Part shown: piece after piece, positions 15,881-25,344 of the stretch
Layout: each line of letters starts with the position of its first letter
How positions within the stretch are numbered: the first letter of the stretch is position 1
From: JBGTIS01 sp041745535
GTDB lineage: Bacteria; Bacteroidota; Bacteroidia; Cytophagales; Cyclobacteriaceae
Reading direction: 5' to 3'
Assembly: GCA_041745535.1 (NCBI GenBank)
Contig: JBGTIS010000119.1
Span: 1 to 26,847 of the forward strand
Length of the DNA: 26,847 nt
The notes under the pieces: model-generated
The model's input: the letters and a program-made list of their open reading frames with translations, nothing else
What the model was told of the DNA's origin: nothing
The model's database searches: none
Program-made: the position numbers and the translations under genes

Positions 15881-17472
15881 TTAATTTACATCCCACCAAA
15901 CCCTTGAGGTAAAGGTGTCGCCATTGCTCAATCGGCTTACCGCGGTCGCGTAGTTATCCGGATTGTTAGATGATTCGGACGACTGGTAAGGAATTCTCCT
16001 TGGAATGGCTCCGGGGCTGAACTGGTTCGGAGCTGTAATGGGAGTGAGTTCAGGATATCCTGTTCTTCTCCAGTTGATCCAGGCTTCTATGAAGTTGAAA
16101 AGAGACACATTGGTTGCCCAGTATTCTTCGTTAATCATTTTGAGAGCGCTAGTGGCAGATGATTCATCCAACGGATGCGCAGCTACGTATGCCATAACAG
16201 CGGCATTGTCAATCACGCCGGCTTCACCAAACTGACTTAGTGATTCCATACCAGCTGCTACACCATTGGCATAATGCTGTGCGGCAGATATCCCACCCAC
16301 ATTCCAGCCTCTCACGCTTGCTTCTGCCAGTAACAATTTAACAATTCAGTTTCGGCATATGTAAATACGATGTTAGGGCCACTTCTGTCCAGATAAATAG
16401 CTGTGGTAGGACGAGAATATTTACCAAGAATAGCTACATCATCGCCACTGCCTGTACCGCCGGGATATTTGGCATAATCCACAATGGTTGATAATGTATA
16501 GCCATTGGGCAAACCAATCTGGATGGCGAGATCAGTACTACCAGCTAAATCCTGGTTAGAGTTGGCAGCCAGACCATCCTGAGAAACTTCTGCGATAACG
16601 CCTAAACGAGGGTCGTTGGTGCTTTTCAGATAGTCAATAAATGTTTCTGACCAGCGTACTTCCCGATAGTCATCAGCAGTTTTTAAAGAACCGGTAGTCG
16701 CATTGCCAAACCCAGTACTGTTGTCGGCTTTTACCACGGCATTGTCTTCGATACTGGTGAAAGTACCACCCGCCGCAGCTTTTTCAGCATACGTTTGTGC
16801 CATGGCAGGATCTACTTTGGTAAGTCGCATGGCTACTTTTAACATCAGCGAATATCCGAATTTCTTCCACTGATCGATGTTTCCACCATAAAATAAATCG
16901 GCAGTAGGACCACTTTTTGATGCATCCAGACTTCCCACCGCAGTTTCTAGCTCTCTTAACATGGTGGCATAAATGCTTTCCTGCATGTCGTAAGCAGGCT
17001 GGGCAATTCCCTCTTTTGCCCGTAAAGCTTCTGTATAAGGCACATCGCCATAGCTATCGGTAATGCGCTGCATAATCATTACCTTCATGATGGTTCCTAC
17101 ATGATACAGGTTAGATTGCGCTTCGTTTTCAGCAACCAGATTTCGCATTTCAAAAATGTAACTGGCAGCCTGATAATCACTGTTGAATAAACTGTTCTGA
17201 TAAGAAATCAAACTGCTTGAACCTACATACTTGTCGCCATTGCTGTAATAACCAAAAGTAGAAGCAAGGCCCTGAATCCACATGCTTTGAAACAGAAGCT
17301 GTGAATAACCTGTGTTAGAATAATTAAATTGTGCCCGTGACAACAGGTAATTGGCATTAAACACCTTGGCACTAGCTTGTGTGGGGTACGAATTGATGGA
17401 GTCAAAATCATCCGTACAGTTGAACTGTAACAGGAGCAAAGCGAACCCTAAATATTTAAATATTTTATTCAT
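15881..17472 (-). pseudogene. SusD-like (SusD/RagB) lipoprotein gene, frameshifted
   Basis: The minus-strand frame from 17472 begins with a lipoprotein signal (MNKIFKYLGFALLLLQFNC, Cys19) and continues as a SusD-like_2 protein (DDFDSINSYPTQ, YSQLLFQSMW, ITDSYGDVPYTEALR, GVIAEVSQDG). At the conserved TYAETELLLAEA motif it reads TYAETELLNCYWQKQA and stops. The next frame resumes as LLLAEASVRGWNVGG and runs to the typical end TSRVWWDVN. The cause is an 8-bp tandem duplication at 16331-16346. An intact copy would be about 530 residues and would act as the surface glycan- or nutrient-binding lid of the adjacent SusC channel. Without the last quarter, which packs in the fold, the product is unlikely to work. 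Confidence 0.88.
16331..16346. repeat. Perfect 8-bp tandem duplication in susD
   Basis: TAACAATT occurs at 16331-16338 and again at 16339-16346. Deleting one copy restores GAA TTG TTA CTG GCA GAA (ELLLAE), the conserved SusD motif, in frame, so the duplication is the inactivating event. Confidence 0.9.
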
Positions 17473-17590
17473 GTGTTTGTAATTTTGATTTTATCGGTAA
17501 AATGGAACAGCCATTCAATTAGATCGTTGCAGTGCTGATTGCGCTTCTGCCATGAGCTTGTACGCATGGCCGTTTCATAATAGTAAGTGA

Positions 17591-20581
17591 TTAGAATTTG
17601 ATATTTACGTTCACACCATAAGTTCTGGTAGAAGGCAAGCTGTTTCCTTCAATACCGGCATACCTCAGCAGTGGTGAAAACCCAGCTTCAGGATCAATGT
17701 TGTCAGTATGTTTTAACAGGGTAAGCAGGTTTCTGCCAACCAATGACACTGTTACACCCTCAATAGAAAGTCTTTCGGTAAGGCTGGAAGGCAATGAATA
17801 CCCTAAAGTAACCTGACACAGTTTAATGAAACTTCCGTCCAGTACGTTTAAGGCTGAAACACGACGAATCAGGGTCTGATAATACGTTTGTGCCTCAACA
17901 GATGCCGTATTGGTTACATACTCAGGATCTTCAGCAGTACCCACATTCACTACGCCATCGGCAGTAATACCACCTTCTCTTCCCTGCAGGGTCATTTTGT
18001 CCAAACCACGATAGATTTTGTAGTAGTTAGAAGCAGAAAGCACCTTGTTGCCAAATTTAGCACCAAAAAGAAAAGCAAAGTTGAATGACTTATAGCTGAA
18101 TTCGTTATTGAAACCGCCATACGCTTTGGGTAATACACTTCCCATAGGCACCAATTCTCCCTGTACAGGAACTCCATCGGTATCTACTATAATTTCACCC
18201 GCATCGGTACGGGCATAATCGTATGCCATTACCTGCGGGTCGGGTAATCCTTTTACCAAAGCAGTGTTGGCATTCAAAGGCCGATACGTACCAAGGTTAA
18301 GGGTAGTATTGGTGCTTTCAGGTACGTATATCTCAGCGATATTGTTCTTCAGCGTAGTGAAGTTTAAAGAGGTATTCCAGTTAAATGCTGAAGTACTGAC
18401 GGGTGTCGCCGTAATTAACAATTCCAATCCCTCGTTTTCAGTAGAACCTGTGCCAATGTACTGGCTGGTATAGCCGGTTGCCGGCGAAAGGCTGCCGCTG
18501 ATAATTTCATTTTTGGTTTTACGATTGAAGTACGCTATATCAACCCCCAGTCGGTCTTCAAAGAATTTTACTTCCGTACCGAATTCATACTCGGTTAAAG
18601 TAAACGGGCTCAGGAACAGGTTGGGCAGCGCGCTGCTGAAACTTCCGGTAGTAACGCCATTGATGGTAGATCCCACGCTGTAATACGATTATGTAATGTA
18701 AGCATCGCCCGGCTCGCCACTGGTTTGGCCCCAGGAGCCTCTTAGTTTACCATAACTGATAGCAGGTACATCCCATACTTCAGAAAAGATAAAGCTGGCT
18801 GATACCGATGGTGTAAATATGCTTCTGTTGCTGCTGGGCAGGGTTGAATACGTATCGTAACGGCCGGTGGTAGTTAAAGTAAGAATACTTTTGTAAGAAA
18901 AATCGGCCGTGTAATACGCAGACTGCGCTTCTTTTCCATTATACCCATACGATCGGTTATAAGATTCTACGTTGTTGTAACTATAGAAATAGGGCAATAC
19001 AAATGGTCCGCCACTCACCCCGATGGTTTCATAGTTATTCTTTCTAAGGTTAGCACCCAAAGAAATATCGGTGGTAATATCAGCCGTAATATTTTTACTA
19101 ATTCCAACCAATACATCGGTGTTCAACTCAGAGGTTTCAGAACGGGACAAATTACCCAATGAACCTCGCTGGTTTGATGAATATGCAGTACCCCATGGGT
19201 TTACCTGAAAATACCGGTCGTTTAGTACGTCATAACCCACACGGCCTTGCGGAAACAGCCAATCAGTAAAATCGTACCGGGCAGTAACAGCAGAAATCAA
19301 ACGCTTTCTACCTACATTGTTTACAAACTGATTTACCACAAACCATGGGTTGGTTACATAAATATCGTCGTTCCATGTAATTTCTGCTCCCTTGTTATTC
19401 ACATCATAACCAGGTTTCAGCACCTCATGGCTGATGCTGTTTGCCAGATAATTGACGTTATTGGCATTCATAGGCGCGTCGCTCAGATAAGGACGGTTTT
19501 TAGAATCCTCATCAATATAATTGGCTACTACACTTACATTTAATTTATCCGTTACATCCTGATCAATGCTCAGGTTTACTGTTTTCCGGTCGATACCCGA
19601 ATTTCTCAGGATGGATTTGTTATCCAGATTTGATAATGACAGGCGGAATGCACCATTTTCTCCACCTTTAGAAACCGATACAGTATTGGTAAAAGTAGGC
19701 GCCGTTCTGTAAAAAGTAGCGATGTTATCTTTCACCGCTGAATAAGGATACATGTTGCCATCAAACTGAATGGTAGAAGCACCGTCCAGCTTCTCTCCCC
19801 AGCTATAGGTACCGGCATTCAACGCGTCGGATACAGTAGCAGGTCTTACACCATGCTGACCTTGTCCGTATTGATACTGAAAATCAGTAAAATTAATGGC
19901 TTTATCCAGGGTATAGTTCATGTTATATTCCACAGAAAAGTCATTCTTTTTACCGCCTTTGGTAGTGATAATGATCACACCATTGGCTGCCCGGGCGCCA
20001 TACAATGCAGAAGCAGAAGCTCCTTTCAGTACGGTCATGGTCTCGATATCGTCCGGATTCAGGTTAGAAATACCATCGCCCCGGTTGGAACCGCCCCATT
20101 CGCCTGAACTACCCCGCTGGCTGTTGTCGATGGGCACCCCGTTGATTACGAAGAGCGGAGAACTGGCACTAAAGCTGGACATTCCCCGTAGTAAAATTCT
20201 GGCTGAAGAACCAGGGCCACCGCTCACACCACTTACATTGAGGCCGGCTACCCGACCCGCCAGTGAATATGCCACGTTGGTTTCTCTGGCTTTTGTTAGC
20301 AATTCGCCATCTACTTTGGCAATGGAATAACCAATTTTTTCTTCTTCCTTGGCAATACCCAAGGCTGTAACTACTACTTCCTGTAATTCGGCAATATCCG
20401 GTGTCATTTCCACGTTGATGGTTGACGGATCTCCTACCGCTATTTCTTCAGCAACAAATCCGATAAAAGTAAAATGTTAGTGCCAAATCTGAGATATAAC
20501 ATTTTAATGATTCCTGTTCGGCTTCTCCCAATTGCGGCTTCATAAAGTGAAAAACGAAGCTAAGATAATCAGCAATTTCAT
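17591..20581 (-). pseudogene. SusC-like TonB-dependent transporter gene, inactivated
   Basis: Most of a SusC/RagA outer-membrane transporter can be read on the minus strand. It includes the tail of the CarboxypepD-reg-like domain (FTFIGFVAEEIAVGDPSTINVE), the TonB-box-like ELQEVVVTALG, the plug (FVINGVPIDNSQRG, ALYGARAANGVIIITTKGG), the barrel, and the end TYGVNVNIKF. At 18689-18691 an in-frame TAA interrupts GDAYIT-stop-SYYSVGSTING; relatives have an amino acid there, and CAA to TAA would explain it. The N-terminus is also damaged. A signal-peptide-like start (MKLLIILASFFTL, ATG at 20581) is followed by stop codons, and only about 25 codons separate it from FTFIGF where about 75 are expected. 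The channel cannot be assembled. It is 118 bases upstream of the equally broken susD. Confidence 0.88.
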
Positions 20582-20900
20582 GCGAATATTTTCTCGTAAT
20601 TAATTAAATATTGCGAAAACACGCATTATTCCTGAATAATTAGAAGATTATTCGCTAAAAATGTATACCAATAATAACTGCTTTTTATTGAAGTTGGAAG
20701 GCAAAAAAAATGAGAATGAATTGGATGTAGAAAAGAAAAAATCCCTTTAGATTATCATTAAAAGGGATTTTTTCTTTTTGAAAACTATTAGAAGGCAGTA
20801 GTAAGTCGCCTTTTATCTGAACATTAAGAATAAATTTTCAACATTATCTGCAATTTTCACTCAATAAAACCAAGGTTGCAGGTAGTTGAATTTTACTTTT
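20582..20900. other. Intergenic region between susC and the small membrane protein gene
   Basis: Apart from the terminator at 20731-20778 these 319 bases are A+T-rich and hold no coding frame that I recognise. The part at 20582-20730 would be the promoter region of susC, but no good TTG/TAnnTTTG pair was found there. The promoter may have decayed along with the gene. Confidence 0.45.
20731..20778. terminator. Strong bidirectional intrinsic terminator
   Basis: AAAAGAAAAAATCCCTTT (20731-20748) and its exact complement (20761-20778) form an 18-bp stem with a 12-base loop and A- and T-rich flanks. It ends minus-strand transcription of the small gene at 20901-21254 and keeps it from entering the susC region. 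Confidence 0.85.
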
Positions 20901-21254
20901 TTAAAATACCAGAAGTATTAGTAATAGAATAACAATAAGCGCACCGGCACCAATATAAACGCCACTACTCAGCGCCTGTTGTTTCAGCGCCTTTGTTTCC
21001 CGTTTTACATCTTTTATTTCTTCTTTGATTCTGGCTTTTTCTTCCCGGGTAGTGGCCATGTTTTTAGCTGCTTTAAGCTGTTCAGCACGCTCCAGTAATT
21101 TTTGGGAAGCTCTTTCAAATTCATCTTTTGTTAAAGAACTTTCCTTACGGGTATTAACTTTTGCGTCCGGATTGTCCGTCATAGCTGATGCGGGAAGGTA
21201 AAGCAATGAAAGGCTCAAAAAGAGCACGACAAGTTTTAACGATTTTAACATCAT
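20901..21254 (-). CDS. Small exported coiled-coil protein with C-terminal membrane segment
   Basis: I place the start at the ATG at 21254, giving 117 residues and a proper signal peptide (MMLKSLKLVVLFLSLSLLYL, PASA cleavage). An upstream in-frame ATG at 21323 would add 23 residues before it and is less likely. The middle (about residues 40-95) is a highly charged predicted coiled coil rich in Lys, Glu and Ala (LLERAEQLKAAKN, ARIKEEIKDVKRETKALKQQ). The end is one hydrophobic helix (YIGAGALIVILLLILLVF). It is probably anchored in the inner membrane with its helix in the periplasm. I do not recognise the family. It is divergent from the BlaI gene and separated by 352 bases; shared control is possible but not shown. 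Confidence 0.7.
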   Translation of the reverse strand: MMLKSLKLVVLFLSLSLLYLPASAMTDNPDAKVNTRKESSLTKDEFERASQKLLERAEQLKAAKNMATTREEKARIKEEIKDVKRETKALKQQALSSGVYIGAGALIVILLLILLVF

Positions 21255-21513
21255 GGTTGTATTAGTTTTAGGTTTAACTATAATTATTGAAAGGCTGTTC
21301 ATTGAACAACCTTCAATTATCATATTTGTTTGGAGTAAAAATAAAAATTTTCAAGGTATAGAATTTTTTATCTCAAGTTTGTTTGTTCCGATTCCAATTG
21401 ATGGTAAAATAAACCTCAATTTCTATCAGCATATAGCTGTTTTATCGCCTTTGAATTTTTCCGATTTGTCAAAAGTTAATTCCGGAAATATTTGAATATT
21501 TATACAAAATATT

Positions 21514-21539
21514 TTTATTACGAATAATTTCGTAATAAA
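21514..21539. promoter_or_regulatory. BlaI-type operator, distal copy
   Basis: TTTATTACGAA-TAAT-TTCGTAATAAA is a perfect 11-bp palindrome around a 4-base centre. The core ATTACGAA-N4-TTCGTAAT is the same as in the second copy 56 bases downstream. BlaI and MecI repressors bind dyads with a related TTACA/TGTAA form, so this is the likely site of the repressor encoded next door. Confidence 0.75.
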
Positions 21540-21571
21540 TTTTTTTCTTTCATTCCTGTTGTATATATTCG

Positions 21572-21593
21572 TATTACGAATGTGTTCGTAATA
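21572..21593. promoter_or_regulatory. BlaI-type operator, proximal copy overlapping the promoter
   Basis: TATTACGAA-TGTG-TTCGTAATA is a perfect 9-bp palindrome with the same core as the distal copy. A TATATTCG element (21564-21571), one base off TAnnTTTG, abuts its left edge, so a bound repressor would block transcription start. The blaI ATG is 14 bases further on. Confidence 0.75.
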
Positions 21594-21606
21594 AACTTTT
21601 AATGTG

Positions 21607-21999
21607 ATGAATAAGATCAAACCTTCCGCGGCCGAACTTGCTATTTTACAGGTACTTTGGCAAAACGGCCCCAGTACGGTAAAAGCAGTAAACGAGGTTC
21701 TGAATCAGGACAAACCCACAGGCTATACTACCACTTTAAAATTTATGCAGATTATGCATGAAAAAGGTTTGGTAACCCGCACTTCGGAAGGTGCCAAAGG
21801 TCGGTCCCATATTTATAAAGCGGCTGTGGCCGAATCGCAAATCAGTGCCGATTTGCTCGATTCGTTCATTCAGCGGGTATTTCAGGGGTCGGCTGCCAAA
21901 CTGGTGATGAAAGCTTTGGGAAAAGGGAAAACCTCGGAAGAGGAAATTCAGGAAATCAGAAAACTATTGGATGAAATAGAAAAAAATAAAAACTTATGA
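21607..21999 (+). CDS. BlaI/MecI family transcriptional repressor
   Basis: This 130-residue protein belongs to the penicillinase repressor family. The N-terminal winged helix (SAAELAILQVLWQNGPSTVK, then TGYTTTLKFMQIMHEKGLV) binds DNA as a dimer. The C-terminal helices (about 85-130) form the dimer interface. I prefer the ATG at 21607 over the adjacent GTG at 21604. Two near-identical palindromes just upstream are its probable operators, so it should repress its own operon. Its stop overlaps the start of the membrane protease gene by ATGA, indicating coupled translation. In known systems the protease causes the repressor to be cleaved between its two domains on induction. Confidence 0.93.
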   Translation: MNKIKPSAAELAILQVLWQNGPSTVKAVNEVLNQDKPTGYTTTLKFMQIMHEKGLVTRTSEGAKGRSHIYKAAVAESQISADLLDSFIQRVFQGSAAKLVMKALGKGKTSEEEIQEIRKLLDEIEKNKNL

Positions 22000-24347
22000 C
22001 CGACTTTTTTGAACTTCTCACTCATAACCTTGCTGTTCAGGCTTTTGGGCTTTCGCTGCTCCATTCATTATGGCAAGGGGTACTCATCGCTTCAGTGCTT
22101 TGGTTAGTCAATCAATGGGTCACTTCCCAGTTTGCGCAATGGCGGTATGGACTGGCTTGTCTTTCACTTTTGTCATTAATATTTATTTTTAGCTATACTT
22201 TTTATCAGGAATACCAATACCTGCAAGCATTACAAAAATTGGAAGTCCAGTCGGTTCCTTTTACTTTGGATCAGTCAGGCGAACAGGTTTTACAATCAGG
22301 ACAGGATTCGGGCTTTTTTACAGAACTGACTTTGGGCTACCAGCAGGCGATGCAATGGATTTCCAGTTATTCGATTTATATCTTTCTGTTCTGGTTAACC
22401 GGATTTATTTTATTTGCGATTCGCCTTTCTATGGGATTGCTGTTTACGGAAAGGCTGGTGCACCAGGGAAAACCTTTGCCGCATATATGGATGCGAAAAC
22501 TGGAATCGCTACAAGAAAAAATTGGTTATCACAAAAAAATCAGGCTGCTTTCCGCTGATGCCGCGACCACCCCTTTTACTTTTGGCTGGCTCAAACCGGT
22601 GATTATGTTTCCGGTAAGTTTGTTAACCCAACTGCCTGCCGATCAGGTAGAAAGTATACTGCTACACGAGCTGGCGCATATAAAAAGGAGAGATTACCTG
22701 ATCAATCTGCTTCAGGCGCTTGCCGAAATCGCTTTCTTCTTTAATCCGAGTTTCTGGTATATTTCCACAGTGCTGGAGAAAGAACGTGAAAATGCCTGCG
22801 ACGATCTGGTACTTGCTGCCACCCACGACCGGGTTTCCTATGCCCGTGCCCTCACTAATCTGGCCCGATTGTGCCAGTTAGAAACTATAAGTCCTGCCGC
22901 GCTGGCCATTGCCCAAAAAAAACAAAGCTTAATGCGGCGCATTCAACGAATTGTTTATTACTCACAAACCAATCCTATGATGAAAAAATCTTTCAAAACC
23001 CGCTGGTACCAACTGGCGATGATAAGTATGGTCTGTATGCTGCTTGCCTTTGTGACAGTTGAAGTAAAAGGAAACAAAGGAATTTCAGAAATTAAAACTG
23101 CCGAAATTATGGATCATGAAAAGGAACAACTACCGGATACTGTAATTCGACAAGGCAAAATTAAGACGCGGCATATCAATGGAGATAAAGAACCATTATA
23201 TATGTTAGATGGAAAGCCGGTAGAAAGCATTTCCAGCTTAAACTCTAATGATATTATTTCTGTTGATGTGCTGAAAGATGAAAAGGCATTCGCGCTTTAT
23301 GGAGAGAAAGGTAAAAATGGTGTAGTGCTGATAACCACTAAATCAGGAAAGAGATCAACCAATATCGCAAATGATTTGATAGAAGTCAGAGATACCTCAG
23401 TTTTCGACTCTGAACTGGAAAAAATTTCAGATGGTCAAAAAACTGATACGGTTTATTATCAAGAAGGCAATAAAAAAGTGACATTTTACGAAGTAAGGCC
23501 TTCTGAAATTTCATCTGGGAATAAAGAATTAATTAAGAGGGATATAGAGTATGGAAAAAAAGACCATCATTCCTTTGAAATATCTGTTCCGTCGAATGGA
23601 GTAGGAGTTTTGGATGAAAAGGGAAATCTTAAAATTAAAGGGGATACCATTTATTTAAAATTTCAGGATGGAAGCCAAAACGGTCCGGAGCCTAAAATGT
23701 ATTTTTTGGATGAAAAAGAGATAAAAAAAGAAGTGATGGAAAAAATTCCGCCTGAAAGTATCGCATCGGTTAGTGTTTTTAAAGGACAAACCGCCATCGA
23801 TAAATTCGGAGAAAAGGCCGGGGATGGGGTAATAGAAATTTTTACTAAAAAATATGCGGAAAAAACTCCAAAGGCTGAACCGGAACCTTTGTTTGTGCTG
23901 GATGGAAAAATAATTGCCCGGGAGGCGGTTCGGAAAGAAGTTAATGAGGACGAGATCCCGCAAATGGAAATGTTAAAAGGCCAGAAAGCCATTGACAAAT
24001 ATGGTGAAAAAGGCAAAAATGGCGTAGTCCTTAACAAAATTACGTCAAAAGGAAAGCAACCTCCAACCAAACCTACAAAAAAGGATGGTTTTTCTGAAAG
24101 TTTGTCTGTTTTCCCAAATCCTTCAGCCCATGAGTTTACCATTCAGTTTACAATAGCGGAAAAAGTTCCCGTTAAAATAATGGTTTTGGACAAGAATGGC
24201 ATATTGGTAGCGGAACTTCTGGACAAAACCCTTAAAAAAGGAGTGCATGAAATAAACTGGGAGGCAGCTTCGCAAAAGCCAGGTGTATACACTGTAGCCA
24301 TTACCCAGGGCGACGAGGTTTATTCAAGGCATATTATTGTGAAATAA
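21996..24347 (+). CDS. BlaR1-type M56 membrane metalloprotease with plug-like repeats and T9SS-like tail
   Basis: The protein has 783 residues. Membrane segments lie at about 14-36, 46-68, 120-146 and 338-357. The zinc protease motif is HELAH at 224-228, with Glu265 (ERENACDD) as third ligand, preceded by the family TTPFTFGWLKPVIMFP segment. After the fourth membrane helix comes a long periplasmic part that does not look like the penicillin-binding sensor of BlaR1. It has three repeats related to the SusC plug core: about 402-451 (YMLDGKPV to ALYGEKGKNGVVLITTK), 568-619 (YFLDEKEI to DKFGEKAGDGVIEIFTK) and 631-687 (FVLDGKII to DKYGEKGKNGVV). The last 80 residues (703-783) read like a type A T9SS tail (SVFPNPSAHEFTIQF, then GVYTVAITQGDEV). 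It is coupled to blaI and probably triggers repressor removal. The signal it senses is unknown. Confidence 0.88.
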   Translation: MTDFFELLTHNLAVQAFGLSLLHSLWQGVLIASVLWLVNQWVTSQFAQWRYGLACLSLLSLIFIFSYTFYQEYQYLQALQKLEVQSVPFTLDQSGEQVLQSGQDSGFFTELTLGYQQAMQWISSYSIYIFLFWLTGFILFAIRLSMGLLFTERLVHQGKPLPHIWMRKLESLQEKIGYHKKIRLLSADAATTPFTFGWLKPVIMFPVSLLTQLPADQVESILLHELAHIKRRDYLINLLQALAEIAFFFNPSFWYISTVLEKERENACDDLVLAATHDRVSYARALTNLARLCQLETISPAALAIAQKKQSLMRRIQRIVYYSQTNPMMKKSFKTRWYQLAMISMVCMLLAFVTVEVKGNKGISEIKTAEIMDHEKEQLPDTVIRQGKIKTRHINGDKEPLYMLDGKPVESISSLNSNDIISVDVLKDEKAFALYGEKGKNGVVLITTKSGKRSTNIANDLIEVRDTSVFDSELEKISDGQKTDTVYYQEGNKKVTFYEVRPSEISSGNKELIKRDIEYGKKDHHSFEISVPSNGVGVLDEKGNLKIKGDTIYLKFQDGSQNGPEPKMYFLDEKEIKKEVMEKIPPESIASVSVFKGQTAIDKFGEKAGDGVIEIFTKKYAEKTPKAEPEPLFVLDGKIIAREAVRKEVNEDEIPQMEMLKGQKAIDKYGEKGKNGVVLNKITSKGKQPPTKPTKKDGFSESLSVFPNPSAHEFTIQFTIAEKVPVKIMVLDKNGILVAELLDKTLKKGVHEINWEAASQKPGVYTVAITQGDEVYSRHIIVK

Positions 24348-24417
24348 TCAGGTGTTTTATCATTAGGTTTCAAGGGCAAGACTTTTTACTTTTAAATTCA
24401 AACTTCAAAATTTAAAA

Positions 24418-25344
24418 ATGTCTGTAACCCGTAGATCTTTTCTTTCCAATGCTACTTTGCTGTGCAGCAGCCTGTTTTTGGGCGATCAATTACTGAAACC
24501 AGCAAAAAAACCTTCTTTTGCTATTCCCGCGAATTTCTCGTTGAAAGTAATGGCCACCAATTGGGGCTTTGCCGGTTCGTTTGATGAATTTTGTGCCAAA
24601 GCCAAAGCTACCGGTTACGATGGCATCGAGGTGTGGTTACCTGGTAATGAAGCAGATCGTGACGCGCTGTTTAATGCCATTGACAAACATGGATTGGCCT
24701 TTGGTTTCCTGGCTGGCAGTGGCGAAAGCGACTTTCAAAAACATTACGACCAGTTTCAGAAAGCGGTGGAAACGGCAGCTTCCTTCAAACCTTTATACGT
24801 GAATTGCCATTCCGGTCGCGATTATTTTACCTTCGATCAGGCCAAATCTATTATTAATTATACCACGCGGTACAGCCAGTCTTCCGGAGTGAAAATTTAC
24901 CATGAAACCCACCGTTCGCGAATATTATTTGCCGCACATGTGGCCCGCACCTTTATCGAGGCTTTGCCCGATTTACGCCTAACACTGGATATCTCACATT
25001 GGTGCAATGTACATGAGTCTTTACTGGCCGACCAGCAGGAAACCGTTGCGCTGGCACTCAGCCGTACCGATCACATCCATACCAGGGTAGGGCACGCCGA
25101 AAGTCCGCAGATAACCGACCCGCGCGCTCCTGAATGGAAAAACGCGGTGGATGCCCATTTTGCATGGTGGGATCAGGTAGTTAAAAATAAGATCGATCGG
25201 GGCGAAGTCCTTACCATGACAGCCGAATTTGGTCCGCCCGATTACATGGCCACGGTGCCTTTTACCCATCAGCCTCTGGTCGATTTATGGGATGTGAATG
25301 CGTATATGCTGCAAACCTGCAAAGAGCGGTATGCTTCCGGGTAA
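24418..25344 (+). CDS. Tat-exported sugar phosphate isomerase/epimerase-like protein
   Basis: This 308-residue TIM barrel belongs to the AP endonuclease 2/xylose isomerase-like family. The N-terminus has a twin-arginine signal (TRRSFLSNATLL followed by CSSLFLG), so it should be exported folded. The usual metal-binding residues are visible in order: Glu in IYHETHR (about 162), Asp in LTLDISHW (about 192), His in DHIHTRVGH (about 218-220) and Glu in TAEFGPPD (about 275). The expected substrate is a keto or aldo sugar or inositol derivative; nothing narrows this further. It lies 70 bases after the BlaR1-like gene with no terminator seen between, so read-through is possible. The following formaldehyde dehydrogenase gene is 330 bases away and probably separate. 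Confidence 0.85.
   Translation: MSVTRRSFLSNATLLCSSLFLGDQLLKPAKKPSFAIPANFSLKVMATNWGFAGSFDEFCAKAKATGYDGIEVWLPGNEADRDALFNAIDKHGLAFGFLAGSGESDFQKHYDQFQKAVETAASFKPLYVNCHSGRDYFTFDQAKSIINYTTRYSQSSGVKIYHETHRSRILFAAHVARTFIEALPDLRLTLDISHWCNVHESLLADQQETVALALSRTDHIHTRVGHAESPQITDPRAPEWKNAVDAHFAWWDQVVKNKIDRGEVLTMTAEFGPPDYMATVPFTHQPLVDLWDVNAYMLQTCKERYASG

Noticed and set aside
16312..16365. Programmed ribosomal frameshift joining the two susD frames
   Set aside because: There is no slippery heptamer with a downstream structure; an exact 8-bp tandem duplication explains the break fully.
18677..18691. SusC as two functional split proteins
   Set aside because: The stop is in frame within one continuous barrel sequence, the second half has no signal peptide, and the N-terminus is also damaged.
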